64,000 nt of DNA from contig NZ_WUBS01000011.1 of the NCBI RefSeq assembly GCF_010131535.1, forward strand, positions 62,001 to 126,000, given 5' to 3'. The position numbers were made by a program, and so were the translations under genes. Below, piece by piece: positions 30,281 to 40,888 of this stretch (its first letter is position 1; every line of letters begins with the position of its first letter). The DNA comes from Acerihabitans arboris (GTDB lineage: Bacteria > Pseudomonadota > Gammaproteobacteria > Enterobacterales > Enterobacteriaceae). The notes under the pieces were generated by a model. The model made no database searches. It was given only the letters and a program-made list of their open reading frames with translations, and was not told the DNA's origin.

Positions 30281-31102
30281 ATGCAACAGCGTAAAATTAC
30301 CTTTATCGGCGCGGGCAACATGGCCCAGGCCATCGTCGCCGGTTTGGTCTCCACCGGCTATCCCGCCGGTTTGATTACCGTCTGCGCCCCGTCGGAGGTT
30401 AACCGTAACGCCCTGGCCGCACGCCTGGGCGTGCACGAGAGCGCCGATAACCTGGCCGGCGCGCGCCAGGCGGATGTCGTGGTGCTGGCGGTAAAACCAC
30501 AGCTGATGGCCGAGGTCTGCGGACAGCTCCGCCCGGCGGTGGATTTTTCCGGCAAACTGGTGCTTTCCATCGCCGCCGGTGTTAACGTGAGCCGGTTTTA
30601 CGCCCTGCTCGGCGAGCCGTTGAATATCGTGCGCATAATGCCCAATACCCCGTCGCTGGTCGGCAAGGGCATGAGCGGTCTTTATGCGCCGGACCAGGTC
30701 GGCGGGGCGGATCGCAACTTTACCGCCGATCTGATGGGCGCGGTGGGTAAAGTCTGCTGGGTGGATCAGGAAAACGGCATTAACAGCGTGATCGCGGCGG
30801 CGGGCAGCGCGCCGGCCTATTTTTTCCTGTTTATGGAAGCCATGCAGCGGGAAGCGGTCAGGATGGGATTTGACCAGGAGACGGCGGGCCTGCTGGTAAG
30901 ACAGGCCGCCGCCGGCGCCGCCGCCCTGGCCGAAGCCAATAGCGAAACGCCTTTTGCGACGCTCAGGCAAAATGTGACGTCTAAAGGGGGCACCACCGCC
31001 GCCGCATTACAGGTATTCGAACAGCATCGGCTGGCGCAGACCGTAGCCGATGCCATGCAAGCCGCGGTTGCGCGTGCTGAAGAGATGGAAAAATTATTCT
31101 GA
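30281..31102 (+). CDS. proC: Pyrroline-5-carboxylate reductase
   Basis: Last step of proline synthesis: NAD(P)H reduction of pyrroline-5-carboxylate. The protein is 273 aa. The N-terminal Rossmann motif is ITFIGAGNMAQAIVAGL, with VVLAVKPQ, RIMPNTPSLVGKGM and the C-terminal TSKGGTTAAALQVFE. ATG 30281 has GAGG 7 nt upstream. The ORF start at 30269 is not needed. The yggS-proC-yggT order is usual in Yersinia and Serratia but not in E. coli, where proC lies elsewhere. Confidence 0.96.
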   Translation: MQQRKITFIGAGNMAQAIVAGLVSTGYPAGLITVCAPSEVNRNALAARLGVHESADNLAGARQADVVVLAVKPQLMAEVCGQLRPAVDFSGKLVLSIAAGVNVSRFYALLGEPLNIVRIMPNTPSLVGKGMSGLYAPDQVGGADRNFTADLMGAVGKVCWVDQENGINSVIAAAGSAPAYFFLFMEAMQREAVRMGFDQETAGLLVRQAAAGAAALAEANSETPFATLRQNVTSKGGTTAAALQVFEQHRLAQTVADAMQAAVARAEEMEKLF

Positions 31103-31151
31103 TTTTTGCCGTAATCGTGCATTTTAACGTTATTAAGGACATTACCCTCTT

Positions 31152-31706
31152 ATGCTGACGCTGACGTTTCTGGTCAAGACGCTATTTGATTTTTATATCA
31201 TGGTGCTGCTGCTGCGGATTTGGATGCAGTGGACCCGTTGCGACTTTTATAACCCGTTTTCACAATTTATTGTTAAAATCACCCAGCCGGTGATCAAACC
31301 CCTGCGTCGGGTTATTCCTTCGATGGGCCCTATCGACACGGCGTCGCTGCTGTTGGCATTTATCCTGGCCACGCTGAAATTCCCGTTGGAAATGCTGATC
31401 CAGCTTGGCGGCGTGTCGCCCGATCCCCTGTATCTGCTGGTCGGACTGCTGACGCTGGTAAAATCCGCCGGGCAGCTGATTTTCTGGGTCATTATCATCC
31501 GTTCGTTAATGAGCTGGGTCAGCCAGGGGCGCAGCCCGATGGATCAGGTGTTATACCAGCTTAGCGAACCGCTGATGGCGCCGGTGCGCCGTATCATCCC
31601 CGCCATGGGCGGCATTGATTTCTCGGCCATGGTGGTGATCCTGATCCTGTATGTATTCAACTACCTGGGCATGGACCTGTTCCCGACCCTGTGGTACCGG
31701 CTGTGA
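31152..31706 (+). CDS. yggT: YggT family inner-membrane protein
   Basis: Integral membrane protein with two tandem YGGT repeats, 184 aa. Each repeat has a hydrophobic pair around the conserved pattern [20 protein letters not shown] (first) and [20 protein letters not shown] (second). A role in osmotic shock tolerance has been proposed for the family, but the function is not established. Its stop overlaps the yggU start. Confidence 0.94.
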   Translation: MLTLTFLVKTLFDFYIMVLLLRIWMQWTRCDFYNPFSQFIVKITQPVIKPLRRVIPSMGPIDTASLLLAFILATLKFPLEMLIQLGGVSPDPLYLLVGLLTLVKSAGQLIFWVIIIRSLMSWVSQGRSPMDQVLYQLSEPLMAPVRRIIPAMGGIDFSAMVVILILYVFNYLGMDLFPTLWYRL

Positions 31707-32011
31707 TCTATGCCTGGCATGACGCGGGCGACGTGGTGCTGCGACTTTATATCCAGCCGAAAGCCAGCGGCGATCGGATAGTCGGCCCGCACGGCGACGA
31801 GATAAAGATCGCAATCACCGCGCCGCCGGTGGACGGCCAGGCAAATGAACATCTTACCCGATTCATCGCCAGGCAGTTCGGCGTGGCCAGGAGCCGGGTC
31901 ACTATCGAGAAAGGCGAACTGGGCCGCCATAAGCAACTGCGGATAGCCGAGCCACAACGGCTGCCCGCGCTTATCGCGCAGCTGCTGGCGGACGACAACG
32001 CCGATGCCTGA
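31703..32011 (+). CDS. yggU: DUF167 protein YggU
   Basis: Small DUF167-family protein, 102 aa. It has [33 protein letters not shown] and [14 protein letters not shown], nearly as in E. coli. The function is unknown. I chose GTG 31703, which overlaps the yggT stop as GTGA, a typical coupling. Another GTG at 31691 would add four residues. Confidence 0.92.
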   Translation: MIYAWHDAGDVVLRLYIQPKASGDRIVGPHGDEIKIAITAPPVDGQANEHLTRFIARQFGVARSRVTIEKGELGRHKQLRIAEPQRLPALIAQLLADDNADA

Positions 32012-32086
32012 GGCATGCCCCGGCATCGGCGGCGCGGGGTTCCCCCCCGCCTGAACCTGAAACATCCCTTATTGCGGATAGACGAT

Positions 32087-32680
32087 ATGCAAAAAGTAGT
32101 ACTGGCCACCGGTAACGCCGGCAAAGTGGCCGAGCTGGCGGAACTATTGGCGGACTTCGGCCTGGACGTGGTGGCGCAAACATCCCTGGGCGTGGATTCC
32201 GCCGAGGAAACCGGCCTGACCTTTATCGAAAACGCCATTCTCAAGGCGCGCCACGCGTCCGCCGTTACCGGCTTACCGGCCATCGCCGACGACTCCGGCC
32301 TGGCGGTGGACTGCCTTGGCGGCGCGCCGGGAATTTATTCCGCCCGTTATGCGGGCGCGGGCGCGGACGATACGCAGAACCTGGTAAAACTGCTCGACGC
32401 CGTCAGGGACGTGCCGGATAACCAGCGCGGGGCCAGTTTTCACTGCGTGCTGGTCTACCTGCGCCACGCGCTTGATCCCACGCCGCTGGTCTGCCACGGC
32501 AGTTGGCGCGGCGTCATCGCCCGCGCAGCGTCGGGTACGGGCGGTTTTGGCTATGATCCGGTATTTTACCTGCCGGCCGAGGGGCGCACCGCCGCCGGGC
32601 TGAGCCGTGCGGAAAAGCAACGCGTATCCCACCGCGGCCAGGCCCTGTCGCTGCTGCTGAACGCCCTGCGCCATGCATAA
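32087..32680 (+). CDS. rdgB: XTP/dITP pyrophosphatase
   Basis: Cleans the nucleotide pool by hydrolysing dITP and XTP to monophosphates. The protein is 197 aa, as in E. coli. The N-terminal [45 protein letters not shown] and [11 protein letters not shown] blocks are all present. ATG 32087 matches the family start. The longer open frame from 32015 is Pro/Arg-rich upstream sequence. It overlaps hemW by 8 bp. Confidence 0.96.
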   Translation: MQKVVLATGNAGKVAELAELLADFGLDVVAQTSLGVDSAEETGLTFIENAILKARHASAVTGLPAIADDSGLAVDCLGGAPGIYSARYAGAGADDTQNLVKLLDAVRDVPDNQRGASFHCVLVYLRHALDPTPLVCHGSWRGVIARAASGTGGFGYDPVFYLPAEGRTAAGLSRAEKQRVSHRGQALSLLLNALRHA

Positions 32681-33806
32681 TTTACCGCCGCTCAGCCTGT
32701 ACATCCATATTCCATGGTGCGTACAAAAATGTCCCTATTGTGATTTCAATTCCCATGCGTTGAAAGGCGACGTGCCGCACGAAGAGTACGTCGACCATCT
32801 GCTCGCGGATCTGGATCTGGACAAGGACTACACCGGCGGGCGGGAAATCGGCACTATTTTTATCGGCGGCGGCACGCCCAGCCTGCTGAGCGCGCGGGCC
32901 ATGCAACAGCTGCTCGACGGCGCGCGCGCGCGGCTGCCGGTGAGCGCCACGGCTGAAATCACCATGGAAGCCAACCCCGGCACCGTCGAGGCCGATCGCT
33001 TTCGCGGCTACCAGCAGGCGGGGGTTAACCGCATCTCCATCGGGATACAAAGCTTCCAGCCGGAAAAGCTGGTGCGCCTGGGCCGCATCCACGGACCGGA
33101 GGAGGCGCGGCGCGCGGCCGGCCTGGCCGCCGGGCTGGGGTTGCGCAGCTTTAATCTCGACCTGATGCACGGCCTGCCCGATCAAACGCTGGCACAGGCC
33201 CTGGACGACCTGCGCCAGGCCATACTGCTCGAGCCGCCGCATCTTTCGTGGTATCAGCTGACCATCGAACCCAATACGCTGTTCGGCTCCAGGCCGCCGG
33301 TATTACCCGATGACGACGCGCTATGGGATATCTACCAGCAGGGCAATGAGCTGCTTGGCGCGGCGGGCTACCGGCAATATGAAACCTCGGCCTATGCCAA
33401 GCCCGGTTTCGAGTGCCGGCACAACCTGAATTACTGGCGCTTTGGCGATTACCTGGGCATCGGCTGCGGCGCCCACGGCAAATTAACCCAGCCCGGCGGG
33501 CGCGTGCTGCGCACGGTGAAAGTGCGTCATCCCCGGGGGTATATGCAAGGTAAATACCTGGATAAGCGTCATGTGGTGGAGCCGGATGATTTGCCGTTTG
33601 AGTTTTTCATGAATCGGTTCCGGTTACTGGAACCGACGCCGCGCCGCGAGTATGGCGCCTTCACCGGGCTGGATGAAAGCACGGCGCGCCGCGCGCTGGA
33701 TCGCGCGCTGGCCGGTGGGTATATCACTGAAAGCCCGTCCGACTGGCAGGTGACGGAAAAAGGAAAGCTGTTCCTTAATCCGCTACTGGAACTGTTTATG
33801 GACTGA
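32673..33806 (+). CDS. hemW: Heme chaperone HemW (radical SAM)
   Basis: Radical-SAM protein that binds heme and passes it to respiratory enzymes. It is related to HemN but lacks coproporphyrinogen oxidase activity. The protein is 377 aa. The cluster motif is CVQKCPYC near residues 12-19. GGGTPSLLS and EANPGTVE lie in the SAM barrel, followed by [13 protein letters not shown]. The third cysteine is followed by DFN rather than the fourth cysteine found in HemN, as expected for HemW. Confidence 0.95.
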   Translation: MHNLPPLSLYIHIPWCVQKCPYCDFNSHALKGDVPHEEYVDHLLADLDLDKDYTGGREIGTIFIGGGTPSLLSARAMQQLLDGARARLPVSATAEITMEANPGTVEADRFRGYQQAGVNRISIGIQSFQPEKLVRLGRIHGPEEARRAAGLAAGLGLRSFNLDLMHGLPDQTLAQALDDLRQAILLEPPHLSWYQLTIEPNTLFGSRPPVLPDDDALWDIYQQGNELLGAAGYRQYETSAYAKPGFECRHNLNYWRFGDYLGIGCGAHGKLTQPGGRVLRTVKVRHPRGYMQGKYLDKRHVVEPDDLPFEFFMNRFRLLEPTPRREYGAFTGLDESTARRALDRALAGGYITESPSDWQVTEKGKLFLNPLLELFMD

Positions 33807-33811
33807 GCGCG

Positions 33812-34537
33812 TTATTGCGGCAGAGATTTCAGCAGTTCGCTGCGCTGCCGCTCCAGGTTGGTCACCCGTTGGCACACCTGGTCGCCGAATTGCTTGAATT
33901 CCTGCTCCTGGTTACTCCACTCAGCCTGGATCGCCTTTTGCAAATTACCCAGGTTACCCATTACCGACTGCAGCGGGCTATTGCCCGTTGCGGCGTCCAC
34001 CGTCTGCTTGACGCCCATTTCGTTCAGGCTGTCCTGCACCACGCCGCCCATGCTTTGCTGCACGATGCGCTGGCCGTCCTGCTCCACCTGATCAATGGCC
34101 TGATGATGGAAAGCCAGGCCTTCGCTGCGATGCTCCAGGATGCGGTTCATCTGCTGCTTAAGCTGTTTATCAAGCGTGGTCAGCCGGTTGCGCACGTTGC
34201 TGTCGCTGCCCAACTGCTGCACGATAACCCGGTCCAGCGCCACGCGCCCCTTCTCCAGATGCGCCTGGGCGCCGTTATCAATCCAGGGCAGCTGTTGACG
34301 TATCTCCGCCTGGTAATCCACCGCCTGCCGCCGCGCGCGCGCGTCCAGGCTCACCTGCCGGCCGTTACGCACCACGTCGCCGTTACGGTCGATGGCCACA
34401 TTGCCGCTGGCGCCCACCACCTGCACGGACTGCGCGGTGATGAAAATATCGTCCTGCGGTTTTACCTGGCACTGATAATCCGCCTGCGCCTGCCAGGCGG
34501 TTAACATCAAGATACCCAGAACTGCTTTGCGCAACAT
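33812..34537 (-). CDS. yggN: DUF2884 exported protein YggN
   Basis: Predicted periplasmic protein of unknown function, 241 aa. The signal peptide MLRKAVLGILMLTAWQAQA-DYQC is followed by the conserved block QLPWIDNGAQAHLEKGRVALD. The family's QQMNRILEHRSEGL and SMGGVVQDSLNEMG come later. ATG 34537 has GGAG upstream. The longer frame to 34573 overlaps the trmB end. It converges with hemW across 5 nt. The E. coli neighbours yggM, ansB and yggL are absent. Confidence 0.92.
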   Translation of the reverse strand: MLRKAVLGILMLTAWQAQADYQCQVKPQDDIFITAQSVQVVGASGNVAIDRNGDVVRNGRQVSLDARARRQAVDYQAEIRQQLPWIDNGAQAHLEKGRVALDRVIVQQLGSDSNVRNRLTTLDKQLKQQMNRILEHRSEGLAFHHQAIDQVEQDGQRIVQQSMGGVVQDSLNEMGVKQTVDAATGNSPLQSVMGNLGNLQKAIQAEWSNQEQEFKQFGDQVCQRVTNLERQRSELLKSLPQ

Positions 34538-34565
34538 ATTCTCTCCTGAAGATAAGTGACCTGTA

Positions 34566-35285
34566 TCAGACACTTTTTTCGAACATTAAATCCCAAACGC
34601 CATGGCCTAATCGCTGGCCCCGCTGTTCGAACTTGGTCAACGGCCGGAATTCGGGACGCGGCACATAATCCTGCTGTGCGGACAGATTGCGGAAATGCCC
34701 CACCTCGCTCATTACCGCCAGCATATGCTCGGCGTAGGGCTGCCAATCGGTGGCCATGTGGAATATGCCGCCGGCGTTCAGCTTGCCGCGAACCAGTTCG
34801 GCAAACGGCGTCTGCACGATGCGCCGCTTATTATGACGGGCCTTATGCCACGGATCGGGGAAGAAGAGCTGTACCAGGGCCAGGCTTTCGTCCGGGATCA
34901 TATGTTCCAGCACTTCAATCGCGTCGTGGCACATGACCCGCAGGTTACTGATGCCTGCGTCACGAGCGCTGAGCAAACAGGCGCCAACGCCCGGCAGATG
35001 CACTTCGATACCCAAAAAATCCTGTTCCGGATGCGCCGCCGCCATCTCCACCAATGACGCGCCCATGCCAAAACCAATCTCCAGGGTTACCGGGGCCTCG
35101 CGGCCGAACAGCGTAGCCAGCGAGACCGGCGCGGGCTGGTACTCAAGGCCCATGGCCGGCCACAGGGTATCCAGCGCCAACTGCTGGCCCTTGGTCAGCC
35201 GGCCCTGGCGGCGGACAAAACTGCGTATGCGCCGGAGCGGCCGCCCCTGGTCGTCAAATTCATGAGAGATAACGTCATTGCTCAT
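34566..35285 (-). CDS. trmB: tRNA (guanine46-N7)-methyltransferase
   Basis: SAM-dependent enzyme that makes m7G46 in the variable loop of many tRNAs. The protein is 239 aa. The SAM-binding block is [16 protein letters not shown], the catalytic region is [17 protein letters not shown], and the C-terminal [19 protein letters not shown] is typical. It is divergent from mutY, with 170 bp between them, and the E. coli gene yggL is missing from the neighbourhood. Confidence 0.96.
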   Translation of the reverse strand: MSNDVISHEFDDQGRPLRRIRSFVRRQGRLTKGQQLALDTLWPAMGLEYQPAPVSLATLFGREAPVTLEIGFGMGASLVEMAAAHPEQDFLGIEVHLPGVGACLLSARDAGISNLRVMCHDAIEVLEHMIPDESLALVQLFFPDPWHKARHNKRRIVQTPFAELVRGKLNAGGIFHMATDWQPYAEHMLAVMSEVGHFRNLSAQQDYVPRPEFRPLTKFEQRGQRLGHGVWDLMFEKSV

Positions 35286-35455
35286 AGTAGTTTCATTTTA
35301 TACAAATTGATTGGCAATCGCGCATTATGCAAAGATAGCGTTGATTAGCAAGTAGGCGGCGCCGGAAAGTTCCTGTTTACAGTATGACAACTCTGTGCTG
35401 GAATCGCTGCCTGATATTTTGACCCTAAGACCCGCCGGAGAGTAATACCCCACAG

Positions 35456-36556
35456 ATGAGACAAGCGCAACCGTTCGCGCAACAAGTGCTGGACTGGTAC
35501 CGGCGCTTCGGGCGCAAAACCCTTCCCTGGCAGCTGGACAAGACGCCGTATAAGGTCTGGCTATCGGAAATCATGTTGCAGCAGACCCAGGTCGCCACGG
35601 TGATCCCCTATTACCAGCGCTTTATGGCCAAATTTCCCACGGTCGGATCGCTTGCGGCGGCGGCGCAGGATGAAGTGCTGCATCTGTGGACCGGGTTGGG
35701 CTATTATGCCCGCGGGCGCAACCTGCACAAGGCGGCGCAGCTTATCGCCGAACGGCACGGCGGCGAGTTCCCCACAGCCTTTGACGACGTCACCGCCCTG
35801 CCCGGCATCGGCCGTTCCACCGCCGGCGCGGTATTATCACTGGCGCTTGGCCAACATTATCCTATCCTTGATGGCAATGTGAAGCGTGTCCTGGCGCGCT
35901 ATTTTGCCGTGGCCGGCTGGCCGGGCAAAAAAGAGGTCGAACAGCGGCTCTGGCGCCTCAGCGCCGAGATGACCCCCTCCGAGGGCGTCGGGCAGTTCAA
36001 CCAGGCCATGATGGACCTGGGCGCGCTGGTCTGCACCCGCGCGCGGCCGAAATGCGAGCTGTGCCCGCTGCATACCGGCTGCGAGGCGTACGCCACGCAC
36101 AGCTGGGCACTTTACCCCGGCAAGAAACCCCGTCAGGTCCTGCCGGAAAGAACCGCCTGGTTCGTGCTGCTGCAGTCAGGGCAGCGGATTTGGCTGGAGC
36201 AGCGCCCGGGAGTCGGCCTGTGGGGCGGATTATTCTGCTTCCCGCAGTTTGCGCAACGCGAGGAGCTGGCAAGCTGGCTGCAAAGCCGCGGCCTGGACAT
36301 CAGCCGGGGTGAGCAGATGACGGCGTTTCGTCATACCTTTAGCCACTTCCACCTGGATATCGTCCCGGTGCTGCTAAATACGAACGGCACGCAGCGCTGC
36401 ATGGATGAAGCCGCCGGACTCTGGTATAACTTAGCGCAGCCGCCTTCAGTGGGATTGGCCGCGCCGGTCGAACGTTTATTATTGCAGGTGGGTAAACCGC
36501 CAACCGGCAAACCGCGTCAACCGGTCATGGGTCGCCCTGGCAACCAAGAGGAATAA
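35456..36556 (+). CDS. mutY: Adenine DNA glycosylase
   Basis: Removes adenine paired with 8-oxoguanine, part of the GO repair system. The protein is 366 aa. The HhH-GPD core has [20 protein letters not shown] (catalytic Glu), [18 protein letters not shown] and a catalytic Asp in [14 protein letters not shown]. The 4Fe-4S ligands are in [17 protein letters not shown]. The C-terminal Nudix-like recognition domain has [14 protein letters not shown]. yggX follows 2 nt after the stop. Confidence 0.97.
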   Translation: MRQAQPFAQQVLDWYRRFGRKTLPWQLDKTPYKVWLSEIMLQQTQVATVIPYYQRFMAKFPTVGSLAAAAQDEVLHLWTGLGYYARGRNLHKAAQLIAERHGGEFPTAFDDVTALPGIGRSTAGAVLSLALGQHYPILDGNVKRVLARYFAVAGWPGKKEVEQRLWRLSAEMTPSEGVGQFNQAMMDLGALVCTRARPKCELCPLHTGCEAYATHSWALYPGKKPRQVLPERTAWFVLLQSGQRIWLEQRPGVGLWGGLFCFPQFAQREELASWLQSRGLDISRGEQMTAFRHTFSHFHLDIVPVLLNTNGTQRCMDEAAGLWYNLAQPPSVGLAAPVERLLLQVGKPPTGKPRQPVMGRPGNQEE

Positions 36557-36558
36557 CA

Positions 36559-36831
36559 ATGAGCAGAACCATCTATTGTACCTTTCTGAAACGAGAGGCC
36601 GAAGGGCAGGATTTCCAGTTCTATCCCGGCGAATTGGGCAAGCGCATCTTTGACAATATTTCCAAGGAAGCCTGGGCGCAGTGGCAGACCCGGCAAACCA
36701 TGCTGATTAACGAGAAAAAGCTCAGCATGATGAATGTCGCCGACCGTAAGATATTGGAACAGGAAATGATTAAGTTTCTGTTTGAAGGCCAGGACGTGCA
36801 CGTCGAAGGGTATACCCCGCCAAAACCATGA
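36559..36831 (+). CDS. yggX: Fe(2+)-trafficking protein YggX
   Basis: Small protein that protects iron-sulfur clusters and helps iron trafficking, 90 aa. It has the conserved [20 protein letters not shown] start, with the single cysteine at residue 7, and the [19 protein letters not shown] helix pair. It is co-transcribed with mutY and followed by mltC after 60 bp, as in E. coli. Confidence 0.96.
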   Translation: MSRTIYCTFLKREAEGQDFQFYPGELGKRIFDNISKEAWAQWQTRQTMLINEKKLSMMNVADRKILEQEMIKFLFEGQDVHVEGYTPPKP

Positions 36832-36891
36832 TTTTTTATCTGGGCCGTTACCGGCCCCCTATGCCTATCTCGTCCTGACACGGCCCGTAAG

Positions 36892-37956
36892 ATGAAGAAA
36901 ATTTTAGCTTTGCTGTTGATAGCGCCCTTGTTGTTTTCTTGTTCCAGCCATAAGGGCGAGGACAACGAAGCCTACATTAAAGACACTAATGGTTTTGATA
37001 TCCTGATGGGGCAGTTCGCCAATAACATCGAGAATATTTGGGGCATAAACGAGGTCCTGATTGCCGGACCGAAGGATTACGTTAAATATACCGATCAATA
37101 CCAAACCCGTAGCCATATCAACTTTGACGCCGGGACCATTACCATCGAGACCATTGCCGGCGATCCGGCGGCGCATTTGCGCCAGGCGATCATCAGCACG
37201 CTGCTGATGGGTGACAACCCCGGCTCCATCGATCTGTATTCCGACGTCAATGATATCAAGATCAGCAAGCAGCCCTTCCTGTACGGCCAGGTGGTGGACA
37301 ATAACGGCGATGCCATCCGCTGGGAATGGCGCGCCGCCCACTTCGCCGACTACCTGCTGCAAACCCGGCTGCAACAGCGCACGTCCGGCCTGCGCCAGAT
37401 CTGGTCGGTGACCATCCAGCTGGTGGCTAACCACCTGGATAAACGCGCCCATAAATATCTGCCGATGGTGCGTAGCGCGTCGCTGAAATACGGCGTGGAC
37501 CAGTCGCTGATCCTGGCGATCATGCAAACCGAATCCAGCTTCAACCCTTATGCGGTCAGCCACTCCGACGCGCTGGGCCTGATGCAGGTGGTCCAGCACA
37601 GCGCCGGGCGGGACGTGTTCAAGATGAAGGGCAAATGGGGCCAGCCGAGCCGCAGTTACCTGTTCGATCCGGAAAATAATATCGATACGGGCACCGCTTA
37701 CCTGGCGCTGCTGCAGTCCAGCTACCTGGCGGGGATCGTTAACCCGACCTCCCGGCGTTACGCGGTGATTACCGCTTATAACGGCGGCGCGGGCAGCGTA
37801 TTGCGGGTATTCTCCAGCGACAAGAACCGGGCGTTCTCGGTGATCAACGATCTGGATCCGGGTGAGGTTTACGAGAAGCTGACCACCAAACACCCGTCAG
37901 CCGAGTCGCGTCGGTACCTGTACAAGGTAAGCAGTTTGCAGAAAAACTACCGCTGA
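36892..37956 (+). CDS. mltC: Membrane-bound lytic murein transglycosylase C
   Basis: Outer-membrane lipoprotein that cleaves peptidoglycan to 1,6-anhydro products. The protein is 354 aa. The signal peptide ends in a lipobox LLFSC. The SLT catalytic Glu is in [24 protein letters not shown] (around residue 214), and the [13 protein letters not shown] block follows. A strong terminator comes 90 nt after the stop. In E. coli nupG comes next, but here speC follows directly. Confidence 0.95.
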   Translation: MKKILALLLIAPLLFSCSSHKGEDNEAYIKDTNGFDILMGQFANNIENIWGINEVLIAGPKDYVKYTDQYQTRSHINFDAGTITIETIAGDPAAHLRQAIISTLLMGDNPGSIDLYSDVNDIKISKQPFLYGQVVDNNGDAIRWEWRAAHFADYLLQTRLQQRTSGLRQIWSVTIQLVANHLDKRAHKYLPMVRSASLKYGVDQSLILAIMQTESSFNPYAVSHSDALGLMQVVQHSAGRDVFKMKGKWGQPSRSYLFDPENNIDTGTAYLALLQSSYLAGIVNPTSRRYAVITAYNGGAGSVLRVFSSDKNRAFSVINDLDPGEVYEKLTTKHPSAESRRYLYKVSSLQKNYR

Positions 37957-38045
37957 CGGTCTTCGCCATCGTCTCGCCGCCCTGTTAAACGGGACGGTGA
38001 GTTTGCCGGCAAGGCGTGCCGGCGGGCAATGTTGTCAGCAGCCTG

Positions 38046-38075
38046 ACGGCCCCGCATACCGGGGCCGTTTTTGTT
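38046..38075 (+). terminator. Rho-independent terminator after mltC
   Basis: ACGGCCCCG-CATAC-CGGGGCCGT is a perfect 9-bp stem followed by TTTTTG. It sits between the convergent mltC and speC genes and is oriented to stop mltC transcripts. Confidence 0.92.
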
Positions 38076-38089
38076 ATTACCGGAGCGGG

Positions 38090-40246
38090 TTAATGACCGA
38101 TAACGTGGCCGTACAGCCGTTGTACACCATCCGCTTCCCGCACCGCGTATACCCCCTGTAATTCCGGTGAAAAGCCCGGCAGCAGGTTTAACCCCTCTTC
38201 CAGCGCCAGGAAATAACGTTGCGCCGCCCCGCCCCATACTTCGCCGGGGACCACGCACAGCACGCCCGGAGGATAGGGTAGCGCGCCTTCCGCCGCGATA
38301 CGGCCTTCCGCCTTGCTGACGGCAACCAGTTCCACATCGCCGCGCACAAAGGCCATATTGGCTTCCTGCGGGTTCATCGCCACCTGCGGCAGGTGATCAC
38401 GGCGGAACATCTCACGCTGCAACTGCTTCACATCGAAGCTGACGTACAGGTCGTGCATCTCCTGGCACAGGCGACGCAACGTATAGCCCCGGTAACGCGC
38501 GTTATATTTCTCATAGATGCTGGGCAGCACTTCACTTACCGGCGCATCCTGCTCGATATAACGCTCGAACCGCACCAGCGCCGCCGTCAGCCGACGCATC
38601 TTTGGCTCGTCTTCCGCCGGCGTGAGCAGGAACAAAATCGAATTCAGATCGCATTTTTCCGGCACGATATTATTTTCACGCAGGTAGGTGGCGAGGATGG
38701 TGGCCGGAATGCCGAACGCCGAATAATTGCCGCTCACCCGGTCAATGCCGGGGGTAGTCAGCAGCAGCTTGCAGGGATCGACAAAGTATTGATTTTGGGT
38801 ATAACCGCTAAACGCGTGCCATGGCTCCCCCGGCACGAAATTAAAGAACCGGACGTCATGGGCCATGGCGTCGGTGTCATGATCCTGCCAGCGCTTGCCG
38901 CCGACGCGATCGGGGATAAAGGGCCGGATCAGGCGGCACTGCGCCAGCATGTCCTTGCGGGTATCAATGCCCAATTTAACGCAGTCCAGCCACAGGCGTC
39001 GCCCTGCGGGCCCTTCATGCATTTTGGCATTGATTTCCAGCGCGGCGAATAACGGATAAAAGGGACTGGTGGACGCATGAAGCATAAAGGCATTATTGAA
39101 GCGTTTATGATTACAAAAGCGCTTTTGACCTTTGATATGCGCGTCTTTTTTATGGATCTGGGAGGTTTGCGAGAAGCCGGCCTGCTGTTTATGCACCGAT
39201 TGGGTCACAAAAATACCCGGATCATGTTCATTCAGGTCGAGCAGCAACGGCGAGCACTGCTCCATCATTGGGATAAACTGTTCATAGCCAACCCAGGCGG
39301 AATCGAACAGGATGTAATCGCACAAATGGCCGATTTTATCCACCACCTGGCGGGCGTTATAGATCGTACCGTCATAGGTGCCGAGCTGGATGACCGCCAG
39401 GCGAAACGGCCGCTGCTGTTCGGCGCGCCAGGGGGCGATTTCCTCTACCTGGCGGCGCAGGTAGCGGTCATCAAAGCAATGGGCGTCGATACCGCCGATA
39501 AGCCCAAACGGATTGCGGGCGGTTTCAAGATAGACGGGGGTCGCACCCGCCTGGATCAATGCGCCGTGATGAACGGATTTATGGTTATTGCGATCGAAGA
39601 GCACTAAATCGCCACGGGTGAGCAACGCGTTGGTGACCACTTTATTGGCCGACGATGTGCCGTTAAGCACAAAATAGGTTTTATCGGCGTTAAATACCCT
39701 GGCGGCAAATTTTTGCGCTTCTTTGGCAGAACCTTCATGGATCAGCAGGTCGCCCAGTTTTACATCGGCATTGCACATATCGGCGCGAAACATGTTCTCA
39801 CCGAAGAATTCATAAAATTGGCGGCCGGCGGGATGCTTGCGGAAAAACTGGCCGCCCTGGTGGCCCGGGCACGCAAAGGTGCTGTTGCCCATGGCGACAT
39901 ATTGGGTCAGGGTATCAAAAAAAGGCGGCAGCAGGTTTTGCTGGTAGCCGGCGGCGGCGGCTTCCAGTATCGGTCCATGGGGTTCGGCGCCGCTCAGGAT
40001 CAGCAGTTCGGTCTGCGGCGGCAGGGTCACGTCGGCCGCTTGCGCCGGAGCGTCCACGGCGATAAACGCCGGTAACGACAGCCCGGTGTTACGCAAGACG
40101 CTGAGCAAGCCCGCCCGGGCATCGGCGACGGTCACCACCAAGGCTGCGACATCGGTAAAATCGGTATTATCCAGCAATACGATTTCCCGTTCGGTAAACA
40201 AACGATTCGCTAGGGCCGCGCTGGCTGCTATTTTTAATAATTTCAT
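38090..40246 (-). CDS. speC: Ornithine decarboxylase (biosynthetic)
   Basis: PLP enzyme that makes putrescine from ornithine. The protein is 718 aa, against 711 in E. coli SpeC, with a matching wing domain, core and C-terminal domain. The PLP lysine is in TQSVHKQQAGFSQTSQIHKK. MGNSTFACPGHQGG and the C-terminal VPGEVWGGAAQRYFLALEEG are family marks. The position before tRNA-Phe and after mltC identifies speC rather than speF. Its upstream region has a long hairpin and a small open frame (see findings). Confidence 0.96.
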   Translation of the reverse strand: MKLLKIAASAALANRLFTEREIVLLDNTDFTDVAALVVTVADARAGLLSVLRNTGLSLPAFIAVDAPAQAADVTLPPQTELLILSGAEPHGPILEAAAAGYQQNLLPPFFDTLTQYVAMGNSTFACPGHQGGQFFRKHPAGRQFYEFFGENMFRADMCNADVKLGDLLIHEGSAKEAQKFAARVFNADKTYFVLNGTSSANKVVTNALLTRGDLVLFDRNNHKSVHHGALIQAGATPVYLETARNPFGLIGGIDAHCFDDRYLRRQVEEIAPWRAEQQRPFRLAVIQLGTYDGTIYNARQVVDKIGHLCDYILFDSAWVGYEQFIPMMEQCSPLLLDLNEHDPGIFVTQSVHKQQAGFSQTSQIHKKDAHIKGQKRFCNHKRFNNAFMLHASTSPFYPLFAALEINAKMHEGPAGRRLWLDCVKLGIDTRKDMLAQCRLIRPFIPDRVGGKRWQDHDTDAMAHDVRFFNFVPGEPWHAFSGYTQNQYFVDPCKLLLTTPGIDRVSGNYSAFGIPATILATYLRENNIVPEKCDLNSILFLLTPAEDEPKMRRLTAALVRFERYIEQDAPVSEVLPSIYEKYNARYRGYTLRRLCQEMHDLYVSFDVKQLQREMFRRDHLPQVAMNPQEANMAFVRGDVELVAVSKAEGRIAAEGALPYPPGVLCVVPGEVWGGAAQRYFLALEEGLNLLPGFSPELQGVYAVREADGVQRLYGHVIGH

Positions 40247-40849
40247 GTCACCAATCCCAAAGGTTAAGGATGAGTGTATGTGCCTGAGAGCACGCGATGG
40301 GAGAACAACAAATCATCCCGCATAAGATGTCATCACCGCTTCCGTCGGTGGATACGGTAATCTATCGGAAATACTGGTATTAACAGCAGCCGATAAGCAT
40401 CAGTAAAAGCAGAGCAAACCTCTGTTTTTACGACTGCTTAACAGGGAGCCAGGAGATAACCTCACCGCATGGCGAGCAGGGGCGTACATCGGGGGTCGAG
40501 GTTGTTTGGGCAAAGATAGGATAACACCAGGCATATATGCCCGACGCTATTACGCAGCAGCATGGAATGTTTCATACCGGCGGCTCCCAAAGACCTTGCA
40601 GTAGAAATTAGAGAAATTTGCGCAATAATTGCATTTTTTCCCCTCAGGTTCAAGCAAAAATCGCGTGATAAATAAAATATAAAAATCACCCAACCTAATG
40701 ATAAACATATAAATTATTTAGTTTTGTTAGATTATGACATAACTTATTATACCAATAGGGGCTTATTCCAGGGATTTATGCCTGTTGGGCGGGAATTTTC
40801 GCAAACGGACGAAATCTCGGCAACCGAACCGGTAAAAGTGATAAAGCCG
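40247..40849. other. speC upstream region with hairpin and small open frame
   Basis: No full gene is seen. A 12-bp stem GTAAAAGCAGAG-CAAAC-CTCTGTTTTTAC lies at 40403-40431, about 160 bp upstream of the speC start. A 19-codon open frame on the minus strand (40323-40264) ends in His-Pro-stop 17 nt before speC. The remaining AT-rich part (40600-40760) likely holds promoters, but I cannot fix them. Confidence 0.5.
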
Positions 40850-40878
40850 TTGACGTCATGCGGCCAATACGGTTTAAT
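40850..40878 (+). promoter_or_regulatory. tRNA-Phe promoter
   Basis: TTGACG (40850-40855) and TTTAAT (40873-40878) are separated by 17 bp. They are followed by a GC-rich discriminator GCGCCCC just before the tRNA, the usual layout of growth-rate-controlled stable-RNA promoters. Confidence 0.85.
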
Positions 40879-40888
40879 GCGCCCCGTT

